A stretch of DNA of 64,000 nucleotides from Zygnema cylindricum (GCA_037447655.1 JBBHKE010002976.1:31144-95143), one strand, 5' to 3'; shown: positions 34,550 to 45,721, numbered from the stretch's first letter. The notes: generated by a model not told the origin, from the letters alone. Program-made: numbers and translations.

Positions 34550-34705
34550 GCACGTATATATATACACATATTTAGTATATATGTGTTTTTAATGTCGATA
34601 AAAATTCTATTTAATTTGCATATACATACATATATATACATATATACATATATATATATAAATATATAAATAAATATATATACATATGCATATATATAGA
34701 TTTAT
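34550..34705. repeat. AT/ACAT microsatellite
   Basis: Imperfect TATATACATA repeats, giving spurious Tyr/Ile/His reading frames. Confidence 0.9.
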
Positions 34706-34892
34706 ATATTCATATGTAGTATTTATGCATTTTTACATTCGATAAAATATATGTTTATTACGATAATCACTGAAAACGAATCAGTTTTAGTCTCTTGATT
34801 CTTGCTTTTAGGACAAATCTGTGCCCTAGATTTTATCATTTCTCACTGAATTTTATGTTTTGACATTGAATATTGTACCTTACGAAGTTGTA

Positions 34893-34902
34893 NNNNNNNN
34901 NN
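34893..34902. other. Assembly gap (10 N)
   Basis: Ten N. The LRR gene on the left has no visible continuation on the right, and the sequence to the right is retroelement, so the join may be scaffolded. Confidence 0.99.
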
Positions 34903-35301
34903 CACCAGGTTACTTTACTACGGATGCGTACGAAAAAGTGTACTTGGGCTTATATATGTTGACGTACTAACACTATTACCATACTGAGGTACAGCAGGTT
35001 TAGGACTGCAGGTAGGCATGTTTACCATAACAAGGTGCTACACTGCAGCCGGTGTGTTTTAGCTGTTACACTGTGGACAGTATGTTTTAGCCGCTATGAG
35101 CTATAACGGGTTTTATCGTATATCTTGGTTGTGAGGGTGAGCTCAAACGCCGTTAGGTTCACAGTTCGAATAGATAAGCGGCAAGTACGGCTGAAATTGT
35201 TCAATGCGACCACTTCAATATTGGCCGACTTCGAATCGACCCCAAAATATTTTAAAGCAATCCCTTAAGCGAACCTATATTGCCGCAAACTCGAGTGGGA
35301 G
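34903..35301 (+). pseudogene. Probable Copia pol 3' end remnant
   Basis: Before the LTR at 35302 the plus strand reads EYWPTSNRPQNILKQSLKR in slightly shifted frames. This resembles the end of Copia RNase H (usually T-x-x-Q-x-A-D-I-x-T-K-x-L). It is followed by a purine tract GAGTGGGAG at 35293-35301. The rest is decayed. Confidence 0.4.
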
Positions 35302-36030
35302 TGTTGGTTCTATATGCTATTTTGGGCAATTTCGAGTATCGCCGATTTTGTATGACAGGTGTCACATTGTCGATTTTGTGTGGCCGACGTCACATCGTGG
35401 AACAATACCATTTGTACGGATGGACGTCAGGATTTGGACGACATGGAGTCATACCATTATCACAATCATGCAGTTGTATATATTCGGGTTCATGTGAAAA
35501 AGCATGCGTAGGCATCATTTCATTGGACCACATTAAAGAGTGTTCAATGCAGACAAAAAAACATTAGAGTACAAAACCACTCAGAATAGACAAGAAGATA
35601 TACCCTTCATCCATTAATGCAACAATAGCAGTTCAGATATAGTCAAGTAAGATAAGGAATAGAATTTGGCTCTATTAGAGAAAGTCTTTTGTAACACTTT
35701 GTCCTAAAAGGACCATTTATTAAAGCTACGGCTTTCCTACAATTCTATCTTGTCTCTTTGCCTACTTTATCTGTTTGCTAATTATTTCCCTCCCTAATCT
35801 TTCCTATCTCTCCTGTCTAAATATTATGTGACTCCCTAAGCCCTTCCGTGTGTATTGACCTGTGGCTGGTCTAAGCGATCTGTGGCTACAGGAATCCCTT
35901 CCCGTTAGCTTAGATGACCGATTTAAGGTCTAAGCGATCTTTGGCTACAAGAATCCCTTCCCGTTAGCTCGGATGACAGGAATCCCTTACCGTTAGCTCG
36001 GATGACCGACCCAGAGCAACACCTGTCGCA
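35302..36030 (+). repeat. 3' LTR (unpaired)
   Basis: Starts TGTTGGTTCTATATGC right after a polypurine tract. Its likely end is ACCTGTCGCA at 36030. It contains a 2.5-copy tandem repeat of about 52-60 bp at 35872-36006 (GGTCTAAGCGATCT, GGCTACARGAATCCCTTCCC). The partner LTR is not in the window; the N gap at 34893 lies on that side. Confidence 0.6.
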
Positions 36031-37040
36031 CTCCTCCCTCCCTTTTTTCCCTGAACCATCTATATGATGAACTTGTGGTATATTAATTTTTCGGTTTTTT
36101 TCTTCCCTCCTTGAATGCCTTTTTAATTTGAGGAAAAATCTGAAATAAATAATTTATATTTAGATGTAGATTTGAAAACCGAAAATCTAAAAATACATAA
36201 ATCCTTTTTGTATACAATCTAAAAAATGTAAAAAGTAACATTAGGTTTCTTTCTACTAGTTATGAGAGTAGGATTTGGTTATTTTACACTGTCATAAATA
36301 TGGGAAATTCTTAGCTTCAAGTAAATTATTAAATTGTATCCAAAACTAACACTTTATTGCTTCGTGAAAATTCCTCTTCAAAAAGAGTCTAGAAATTGGA
36401 AATATGAGAGGAGGAAGAGAAAATAGATGGGAGAGGGCGAGGACGTCACAAGCAGGATAAATGGGAAGAAAAAGGGAAGGAGAAGAAAGGGCTAAAGGAC
36501 TTGGGGAAGCGTATAATGAAAGGGGGCAGAGGGAGAGAGAGAAGGCGGTGAGGGGAAAGAGAAGTTGAGGCAATTTTGATGTGAAAATGGAGAGGAAGGA
36601 AGGGAAAGGAAAAGAGAGGAGAGAATGAGCATGAGGAAAATGGTCAAATTTTTCTTGTAACTTCATCATAAAAATAAGCAAATGTTTGTCTTAATTGAGA
36701 AACATACAACCAACCTCCATATTTATACAAAAGCAGACAGGTATCATGTCTTCCTATGAGACACCTGGATAACTTATTTATCTTCAATGTGATTCATTAT
36801 ATTTTTTGAAATTCACAGTTGCTTACTTATTTATCTTCAATGTGATTCATTATATTTTTTTAAATTCACAGTTGCTTTTTGATTTTTTTTTGTGCATGCC
36901 AAAGTATGTGCCATTGACATTCAATACAGCCATAAGTAAGGGAACCTCTTACTTCCTTCCACCCGTTTTTCTTGTTTAATTATTTGGATTCTAACACACT
37001 AAAAAAATGTTTGCAATCACGTGTTAATGTTATTTGGCAT
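36031..37040. other. No gene seen; 53-bp tandem duplication inside
   Basis: The minus-strand frame at 36346-36681 is low complexity and antisense to a GA-rich tract. A near-perfect 53-bp tandem duplication lies at 36773-36825 and 36826-36878 (CTTATTTATCTTCAATGTGA). Confidence 0.5.
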
Positions 37041-37717
37041 TGATAGGAATAAGAGTCAATCGGAATGCACTCACAAATACTTTTATGTCTCAATGCGGAA
37101 GCGAAACCGAAATCAAATCAAACATTATAACACATTGAAAGCTCATAATCGAAGATAGAGAGAAATTGAATACTCAATAAAATAAACTCAAATTAACTCA
37201 ATTCTTAAACATTACACTTCTCTTAAGTCATTCCTTCTTAATTGACTCTTAACTTGATTCCTAATTATTATGTCTAACTCACACGATGGCTTTTAAACTA
37301 AGTCGTGGAAACAATCTAGAACACTAACTCTAGAAGTGTCTAAATGTACTTAGACGTAAATGTGGTACAAAACAAAATAAAACTACTAGAAACCAAAATG
37401 ACACTCCTGTACGACAAACTTAACTTATGCGAAAAAAACATACTAGATGTATGTCGCGCAAAATGAAACTTCCCGAAGTACAAATCTAGAACTTAACCGA
37501 AACGAACCAAAACAAATGTAATTGTGTACACGTGAAAAGTACACGCACGAAATAATACATCAAAATGAACGAAACAAAACCGAATCCGCAAACCGTCGCA
37601 CGGAGTACTAAAAGAAACCAAACTAAATACGTGAAGTGACGCGAGACCAAAACTAAACCACACTAAAAACGAACCAACCTTACGTAAACATAGATTCAAT
37701 AATTGTAAATCGTAACA
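37041..37717 (-). repeat. Copia 3' LTR
   Basis: The minus-strand start TGTTACGATTTAC is preceded by the polypurine tract GAGAGGGGGAT (37718-37728). The left end at TGATAGG (37041) is inferred. It belongs with the RNase H remnant on its right. Confidence 0.65.
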
Positions 37718-37861
37718 ATCCCCCTCTCAATATTGAATCTATACTAAAATCTTAACTAAACTCAAAACAATCCTAACTTAGGCCTTCCTCTCACAAAGAC
37801 ATCATACATAACAGCTTTAGTTAACATGTCAGCTGCTTCTTCACCCATTAGCACAAAAAAT
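37718..37861 (-). pseudogene. Copia RNase H end
   Basis: The minus strand encodes FVLMGEEAADMLTKAVMYDV and KLGLF, the conserved Copia RNase H ending (usually EQAADMLTKAL). It is cut off at 37861, where the telomere-like array starts, so the rest of pol is missing. Confidence 0.8.
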
Positions 37862-40540
37862 ATTAAGATACAATAACCTAAAAGACTCTAAAAAACTCTA
37901 AAAACTCTAAAAACCATAAAAACACTAAAAAACCCTAAAACCATAGAAACAATTACAGTCAAACTAGGGATGGTAAACTATCTGAGTGGAATAATATGTG
38001 GTAATATCTAAAGACAACAACCTAAAATACTCTAGAACAACTCTAAAAACTCTAAAATTTTAAAAACTCTAAAAAACATAAAATCCCTAAATAACCTTAA
38101 AAAACTCTAAAAACCATACAAACAAGAACAGTCAAACCAGGGATAGTAATCTAACTGAGTGGAAAATATGTGGTTATACTAAATGATTAAAACCTTAAAT
38201 ACTAAAAAACTTAAAAAAAAAACATAAAAACCCTTAAAAACCCTAAAAACCCATAAAAACTCTAGGAACAAGTATAGTCGAACCAAGGATGGTAAACTAT
38301 CTAAGTGGAATAATATTTGGTTATAATAAGTTACAACCCGGAAAACTCTAAAAACTCTAAAAACTCTAAAAACCCTAAAAAACCCTGAAAAACATACAAG
38401 CAAGCACATTCAAACCAGGGATGGTAAACTATCTGAGTGGAATAATATGTGGTTATGTTAAGAGACTAAGACTCTAAAAAACTCGAAGCACTCTAAACAA
38501 CATAAAAACCCTAAAACCCTAAAAAACCCTAAAATCCATAGAAACAAGTACAGTGAAACTAGGGATGGTAAACTATCTGAGTGGAATAATATGTAGTTGT
38601 ATTAAAAAAAAATAACCTTAAAGACTCTAAGAAACTCTAAAAACAATAAAAACCATAAAAGCCTAAAAAATCCTAAAAACCTTAGAAACAAGTATAGTCA
38701 CACCAAGGATGGTAAACTTTCTAAGTGGAAAAATATGTGGTAATATAAATATATAATAGCATAAAAAACTCTAAAAAACTCTAAAAACTCTTAAAACAAT
38801 AAAACCCTAAAAAACCCTAAAAACCCCACAAACAATTACAAAAAACTCTAAAATTTTAAAAACTCTAAAAAACATAAAATCCCTAAATAACCTTAAAAAA
38901 CTCTAAAAACCATACAAACAAGAACAGTCAAACCAGGGATAGTAATCTAACTGAGTGGAAAATATGTGGTTATACTAAATGATTAAAACCTTAAATACTA
39001 AAAAACTTAAAAAAAAAACATAAAAACCCTTAAAAACCCTAAAAACCCATAAAAACTCTAGGAACAAGTATAGTCGAACCAAGGATGGTAAACTATCTAA
39101 GTGGAATAATATTTGGTTATAATAAGTTACAACCCGGAAAACTCTAAAAACTCTAAAAACTCTAAAAACCCTAAAAAACCCTGAAAAACATACAAGCAAG
39201 CACATTCAAACCAGGGATGGTAAACTATCTGAGTGGAATAATATGTGGTTATGTTAAGAGACTAAGACTCTAAAAAACTCGAAGCACTCTAAACAACATA
39301 AAAACCCTAAAACCCTAAAAAACCCTAAAATCCATAGAAACAAGTACAGTGAAACTAGGGATGGTAAACTATCTGAGTGGAATAATATGTAGTTGTATTA
39401 AAAAAAAATAACCTTAAAGACTCTAAGAAACTCTAAAAACAATAAAAACCATAAAAGCCTAAAAAATCCTAAAAACCTTAGAAACAAGTATAGTCACACC
39501 AAGGATGGTAAACTTTCTAAGTGGAAAAATATGTGGTAATATAAATATATAATAGCATAAAAAACTCTAAAAAACTCTAAAAACTCTTAAAACAATAAAA
39601 CCCTAAAAAACCCTAAAAACCCCACAAACAATTACAATCAAATTAGGGATGGTAAACTATGTGAGTGAAATAAAATGTGTTTATGTTAAGAGACAAAAAC
39701 CTAAAAGACTCTAAAAAAACTCTAAGTACTCTAAAAAACATAAAAACCCTAAAAAACCCTAAAAACCCTAAAAAACCCTAAAAACCATAGAAACACATAC
39801 ATTCAAACTAGGGATGGTAAACTATCTGGTTGGAATAATATATAGTTATATTAAGAGACAATAACCTAAAAAACTCTAAAAACTCTAAAAACCATAAAAA
39901 CACTAAAAAACCCTAAATAACCCTAAAAACCATAGAAACACGTACATTCAAACTAGGGATGGTAAACTATCTGAGTGGAATAATATGTGGTTATATTAAA
40001 AGACAATAACCTTAAAGACTCTAAGAAACTCGAAAAACTCTAAAAACCATAAAAACCCTAAAAACCCTAGAAAAATTATAGGCCAACCAAAGATGGTAAA
40101 CTTTCTAAGTGGAAAAATATGTGGTTATATATAGTTACAATAACCCGAAAAACTCTAAAAAACTCTAAAAACGATAAAGCCCTAAAAAACCCTATAAAAC
40201 CCTAAAAATCCCACTAACAAGTATAGCCATAAAACCCTAAAAAACCCTAAAAAACCCTTAAAACCCCACTAACAAGTACAGTCAGTCTTGGATGGTAAAC
40301 TATATGAGTTGAAAAATATGTGGTTATATTAAGAGACAATAACCAAAAAGACTGTAAAAAACTCTAAAAACCATAAAAACTCTAAAAAGCATAAAAACTC
40401 TAAAATACCCTAAAAATCCCTAAAAGTCCATGAAACAAGAATAGTCAAACCAAGGAAAGTAAACTATATGAGTGGAATAATATGTGGTTTTATTAAGAGA
40501 CAAAAACCTAAAAGACACGAAAAAACTCTCTCAATAGTGT
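37862..40540. repeat. Telomere-like complex satellite array
   Basis: About 2.7 kb of units of roughly 130-170 bp. Each is made of short CTCTAAAAA/CCCTAAAAA runs followed by a conserved block near GGGATGGTAAACTATCTGAG and GGAATAATATGTGGTTAT. CCCTAAA is the plant telomere repeat, but here it is degenerate and interstitial, so this is a telomere-like satellite and not a telomere. The left edge abuts a Copia RNase H end. The right edge (about 40540) abuts a Copia gag. It contains no credible gene. Confidence 0.9.
38045..39636. repeat. 796-bp perfect-looking tandem duplication
   Basis: Position 38045 onward (AAAAACTCTAAAATTTT) recurs at 38841 onward, offset 796 bp, continuing to about 39634 (CAATTACA). 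I saw no mismatch, including a run of ten A. Identical 76-codon frames at 38179-38409 and 38975-39205 reflect it. Confidence 0.9.
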
Positions 40541-40549
40541 TTTCTTACA

Positions 40550-41156
40550 TAAGTATCATTCAGACCACTGTATTCCACTCCCACGAACTGTCATCCGTTT
40601 CCTGAACTCGGTACACTGTGTTCTCCAACTCATGAGGTAGCTTCATGATGAGGGTGTTGACCTTCATCTTCATTGTTCGTATAAACCCGACACTTTCAAT
40701 CTCCATATACACACAAGAGAGGTCATTATAGTAATCCAACATTTTTCCCCTTTTGTAAGTGTAATCCCTTAGCCTTTGCTCGGCCAATTGGAGCTCTTCA
40801 ATAGTATCGGCTTTATAGATTTCCACTAAAGTCACCCACAACTCCTTGGCTTTGATAATAGGAAGATGAGAGGTGGCCTATGCTTGAGTGAGGTGCCTCA
40901 AAATGAAATGGCTGGCAGCCATGTTTGTGTATTCCCACGTTTGGATATCAATTTCCTCGGTCTTCACGGCCACTGCTCCGGGTGCCTTGGCGATGGGAGT
41001 AAGAGGTGTCTCTTTCCTTTTCCCCTTTACAGACACAATGTTGTTCCGTCATCTGCCTCCTCCGTTGGGGCAAACGCTGCTGCTGAAAACCTCACTCCAC
41101 TAAATCGTGGTGGAGTTCCCTGAGATGGACATTTTACTTGTCCATTGATAATACCC
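40550..41156 (-). pseudogene. Copia gag fragment
   Basis: Minus-strand reading from about 41130 begins MSISGNSTTI. After frame changes the core follows at 40841-40560: MWVTLVEIYKADTIEELQLA, YTYKRGKMLDYYNDL, KVNTLIMKLPHELENTVY, DSSWEWNTVV. It is homologous to the plus-strand gag at 4843-5226. It stops at the satellite array. The gag start lies just inside LTR A, so this is the 5' end of a minus-strand Copia copy whose pol is absent. Confidence 0.75.
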
Positions 41157-41964
41157 TGCAACTCTGAGACCTCCGTAGGACCTCAGAGTACGTAGCTCAC
41201 AAGAAGCCTCTAGGATAACCCTGACCCCTTTGTATTTCAGCAAGAATAACTGCCACCCTGGCAAACAAAATCTGACCCCTTTGTCTTTCAGCAAGAATAA
41301 CTACCACCCTAGCAAACAAAAACACTGACCACGTTCACCCCTTTGAAGTCAAGACTCCCTTGAGTCGATAGCAAAAAGAATCTCTAAATTTGCTCCCCTG
41401 AGCAATAAGTTATGGAGGGTAATAGTTGACCTTTTGTACAGAAACTCTCTAGGAGAGAGGGTCCTATCTACCAAATTTTTCTAAGTCCTATCTCTCTCTA
41501 AATCTCTATCTACTGACGTACGACACCAATCATAAAACTGTACCGTACAAAAAGGTACAGCTGCTGGTGTACTCTATGTACGAACATTGTACGACATGAC
41601 CAAAATGTCAACACGTGTCTTTTCTGGATTCGTTTCCGTAATCCCTGGAGATGTCGAAATCCAATGTCGTGGTGCCACGTGTCATCCGATGTGGCGCCGA
41701 CCATAAACTGCCGAAATCTTCTTCCACGATCTCGGTATTCTTTGCGGCTGTCCAATTGAATGCGGATTTCAATCGTAGCAGTCATAAATATTTGCGATGT
41801 ATTTGTTTCGCTATCGAAACAAATGAGCGGTACTTATTTTTTCTCCGTACTCGTAGTTCGTACTTTTCATAACTTACTCTATGTATCCCGTATATAGTTG
41901 TCGTTAAATGAATTAGCCTATATGTTAACTTTTATATATTTATTAAACCTTATATCGTTTAACA
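41157..41964 (-). repeat. Copia LTR A
   Basis: Minus-strand LTR from TGTTAAACG (41964) to about GAGTTGCA (41157). It is homologous to LTR D (3829-4481) in the GCTCAGGGGAGCAAATT and GACTCAAGGGAGTCTTG blocks and to LTR B (42362-43090). It contains a CACGTG core at 41676-41681 and an imperfect 51-bp tandem duplication at about 41221-41322 (CTGACCCCTTTG). The immediate start of SINE copy A follows at 41966. Confidence 0.6.
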
Positions 41965-41965
41965 C

Positions 41966-42240
41966 TAATCCTAGACTAAATGGATGGGGCTACTAGCTAC
42001 CGACGGTATTACCTATCCGTAGGTACCAGGATCAAATCTTGTTAGCGACAGCTTTCTTTTTAGTAAATCAACTACTTTACTACCCCATAAATATCTGGAT
42101 AGCATAGGCAGCCATGGCGCTAGCTTTCTCTCCAACTTCTCAATGACTGCAACAAGTGTGGGAGTTGGAGAGAGAAGTTAGAGACAAACTGCCTCGGCTT
42201 CTTTTTCTGCACTTTATTTTAGAACTAGAAATACTAAAAG
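41966..42240 (+). repeat. tRNA-derived SINE, copy A
   Basis: Plus strand: head GGATGGGGCTACTAGCTACC, B-box-like CCGTAGGTACCAGGATCAAATC, then the family body GGCAGCCATGGC and CAATGACTGCAACAAGTGTG, then GAGAGAGAAG and a TTAGAACTAGAAATA tail. Same organisation as copies B, C and D. Confidence 0.65.
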
Positions 42241-42361
42241 AACCATTAATTTCTACATACCCCAATATCGTTTTTCACACAAAGCCCTTACCATCATGGC
42301 TTCCCAATAAATGAACCCAAATCTGTTGAAGATGATCACCCTAGAGGGTGGGCCCATAACC
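42241..42361 (-). pseudogene. Copia gag start and primer site between LTR blocks
   Basis: On the minus strand the primer site GGTTATGGGCCC (42361-42350, a perfect match to the initiator tRNA-Met anticodon half) follows LTR B. After it comes a gag start resembling VIIFNRFGFIYWEAMM. Coding similarity is lost by about 42290. This is the stump of a Copia interior. Confidence 0.6.
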
Positions 42362-43090
42362 TTCAACTTTGTGTCAACCATTGGACTATTAATTTCAAGA
42401 AGCCTTTAAATAGTTTTGACTAACCCTTCTTAAGCTGGGACCACTGCTACCCAAGCAGGCAAATAGAGAATGTGACTGCACCCTTGTGCAGTATGGACTC
42501 CTCTGAGTCCGCAGCAAAAAAGAATCACAGAAAACGCCCAACCAGGCGATTAATTATCAAACGGCAAAGATGCTAATATTTATACAAGCTCATTTGGAGA
42601 GAGGCGGCTATCTCCTCAATCCTCTAAGTCTTAAATCCTCTCTCATAATCTCTCTACTGATGTACGAAACAATCAAGGAACTGTAAAGTACAGAAAGGTA
42701 TCATGGCCAATGTCCTTTCTGTAAATCTTGTGTACGACAAGGCCATGGAGTGGTTGCTTGTCTCCTCCAAACTTGTTCTCATGCTCTCCGGGATTCCCGC
42801 TTTTCAATTCTATCGTTCCACGTGGCGCCATGTCATGTCACGCCCGAAAACCGCCAAAGTGGCCATTCCGGGATCTCGACGATGATGCGTGCCGTCGGAT
42901 CTAAACCGACTTTTAATATTAGCCTTTTAAAACCAATGTCTGGTACTTTTGTTGCGTGCGATTTTTGGTCGTACTATATTACAACTAGTCCCTATGCTTT
43001 TTATCTCCAATTCCGTTAATCGGATTAAGGTTCCTTAGCAATGTTTAAATAGAATTCAAGCCCTATATACTCTAACGAACTTCTACGACA
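42362..43090 (-). repeat. Copia LTR B
   Basis: Minus-strand LTR from TGTCGTAGAAG (43090) to the primer site at 42361. It is homologous to LTR A (for example GTACGAAACAATCAAGGAAC against GTACGACACCAATCATAAAA) and carries a CACGTG core at 42820-42825. Its end before the primer site is AA, not CA, so mutated. Confidence 0.6.
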
Positions 43091-43340
43091 TACCGGTTAA
43101 AGTTGACGGCTACGCCTCGCTCTACCAGTAGGAGGTTTGAGTCGTGTTGGACACAACCGTTTTGTTAAGTGTGACTTATGTCACTCTACAGTCCTGCATG
43201 TGTAGCTAAGGCAGCCATGTCTCGACCACTCTCACTCACCTTCAGTGACTACAACAAGTATGGGGGCTAGAGAGAGAAGGTGGAGGCAGACTGAATGCGC
43301 TTTTACTTAATCTATTCAGACCTAGAAAATACCCCCTAAA
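43091..43340 (+). repeat. tRNA-derived SINE, copy B
   Basis: Plus strand: ACCGGTTAAAGTTGACGGCT, then CCAGTAGGAGGTTTGAGTCG (B-box-like), body GGCAGCCATGTC and CAGTGACTACAACAAGTATG, then GAGAGAGAAGG and an ATTCAGACCTAGAAAATA tail matching copy A. Confidence 0.65.
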
Positions 43341-45721
43341 TCTAGTTATTTCAATAATAACATCGTGCCTCGTGGAAAAGTGAACAAATATCCACGAAGA
43401 CCGCGCGATCAGGTGGGTACACGTCGCATATGACATGTGCCTTCAGCTAGGGAGGATGCATGGCCACCGGAAGACGCAAAAAAATATTTGACGGAGGATG
43501 GTGTTTCACGCGATCCACTAATCATTTTGACATTTTCGTACGCTTTTACAAATCTTACGTTTTGTCCACCCTTACATATTGTATTCAATACGTTGTATGA
43601 GTCACTTTTTACCTTTGCTAGGACGAATACATTCTCATAATTTGCAGTCAGAGATTCTTTAAAGATTTTCAGAATCGTATACATCTATTACATTGACCAA
43701 TCAAGTTTTGCCACGCAAATGCGGTTACCGACCGCAGAACGATATTCCTCGTAAACGCTCTTGCGTTTATGAGACCTCTAATCGTTAACGCTCAGCCTTG
43801 AAATTACATAAAACCCAAGATTATGATTCTCCGGCATTCTGATAAGACGTTGACGTCCGATTATTTTAGCCATCTGCGTAGTTATCCCCATACGCCTTAT
43901 ATTGGGGAACCCACCCGCGAGGTGGGTTCATACTGTACCAAATCAATTCGCTACACCTGGCGATGACATGTGCGTCGATGAAAATGAAAATTTTCACACG
44001 CCTTTAAAGTCCTGCCCTTTCGGACAAGGTGACGTAAAATCTGCCAAAAATACGGGTTTTTTCCTAAAAGACAGCGAGTGATGAGACTGCGAGTACCTTG
44101 TTTCGGTACATTTGTGAAGTACACCTAATGCATGGATTGCATCGAAAATGGTCGGTTTCAAATCTTGACGATTTGGAGATAAATGGACTGGCGGAACCCT
44201 ATATTGAACACGCAAAAAACTTATTTACATACGATGTGTAGGATCGTCTCCATGTGCCTACGTTGGTTTTTTTCGTTTCCTCTAAACAGTACATTCGGGT
44301 ATGTGTCCAACCATACGAAAATATAGAAAATGGAAAGAGTACATTTTGTCATCATCAATTTAAATTTACTTTCGCCCCAGCCATACATCTTCAAACTTTT
44401 CTTTAAAACACATGCGCGATGTGTTTTAAAGCAATGTATTTTCAATAAACAAATAATAAAACATATCACACGCGTAGACTTTTTTCTAAAAAGTTTCAAA
44501 TGAATTCAAACGATGACGAAAAATACACAATTCGGAATGTTTTGTTTGTTTTCGTCCATCTCAGTACATAATTTGTTTCGTTTTGTCAGGTTTCGTTCAA
44601 TAAGGATTTTTTCATTTCAGGGGATCTGAAGATTCCGATGCCATTTCACGAAGGGCGCCACATCAACTCGCACTCGCCGCCTCTCACCGTACAATTATGC
44701 GACGTCACGAACAATTTGGAAAATCACAAATTGTAGACGTTGGCAACCGTCACGCGCATGTCAGCGTATACAACCGTCACACCTTTGAGTTTTAATTCCG
44801 TTTTTACACATAGGGACACTTGAAATCCGGGTCCGCCGGATCTGCGCTAAAAAACAAAGTAATTTATTTAAGTTACAAGTACATGGAGACGCACCCTAAT
44901 CGAGGCCATACTATCCATACTATTACAGATACCTCCCGATGTAACCATACCCTTAGACATCTACAATGTCACAAAAATCTAGACGTCTACAACTGTCGCT
45001 GTTTTTGTAAGCGTCAACGGAATAGTACGGAAGGAAATTCATTAACGATTTTTTGCGATTTGATCAAAAGGTTCAATGCGTTTGTTACGTATAATTCGTC
45101 ACGTACGGTACGTTCGCACTAATCGCCGTGAACAACTATGATTGGAACCCTATGAAAAATAGTACGAAAAATCTTCAGTAAAATCCAAAGAAATTCTTCA
45201 AAAGTATTAATCACATGGGGACAATACCTTTACTTTGGCACGTGGGTTCGTACCCTTAATAATCTTCCGGACACTGAAAATTTGAAAACGTTCTATGGAG
45301 ACACGAAATTCCAGGCTGTGCATCTTTTCGATTGATGGATATTTAGTGACGGCCAATAGGACGGCCGTCTGGACGTCCGGCCATTTGTTTTTCCTTTCCT
45401 TTCCTCGGCGGTACAACATTGGCATTTGCCGGTGTTCAATATTGGCCTTTGACCCCTGTTTTGGACTCTAAAGTTACGTTCCACAGATTAAAACAGCTGA
45501 CTTCTTAACAGAGAGCCATCTGTTAGCTGGAAGTTTTCCGTACACGTAACCAACTTTCTCCCCCTTTCAAAAGTTTTCAGAATTCAAACAGAAATGCCGA
45601 CCAATAGGGACTCTGTCCTTCACACAGGTACAAATACGACAAATTTAACGCACGACACTCTGTCACAATCGACATTTGCCATTACTGTTCGCTGTACTAT
45701 TTGTCTATTTCCGACCGTGTA
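43341..45721. other. No gene seen; decayed DNA-transposon-like sequence
   Basis: Contains ACATGGAGACGCACCC at about 44882-44897 and ACATGGGGACAATACC at about 45213-45228, which resemble the right terminal repeat of the Harbinger-like element at 15816-16769, plus recurrent TAGACGTC words. A perfect 9-bp hairpin (GAACCCACC CGCGA GGTGGGTTC) lies at about 43908-43930. Short open frames show no known domain. Confidence 0.35.

Noticed and set aside
38179-39205. Two identical 76-residue membrane-like proteins
   Set aside because: They come from the 796-bp satellite duplication and are made of repeated FRVFRVF-type residues.
37862-40540. Possible CRISPR array or true telomere
   Set aside because: Units are diverged, spacers are themselves repetitive CTCTAAAA runs, and the array is interstitial between retroelement remnants. 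It is a telomere-like satellite.
43908-43930. Perfect 9-bp hairpin as a terminator
   Set aside because: Rho-independent terminators are not expected in a plant-type nuclear genome and no gene ends here.
44621-44735. Exon-like segment after TTTCATTTCAG
   Set aside because: Open for only about 37 codons with no homology that I recognise and no partner exon.
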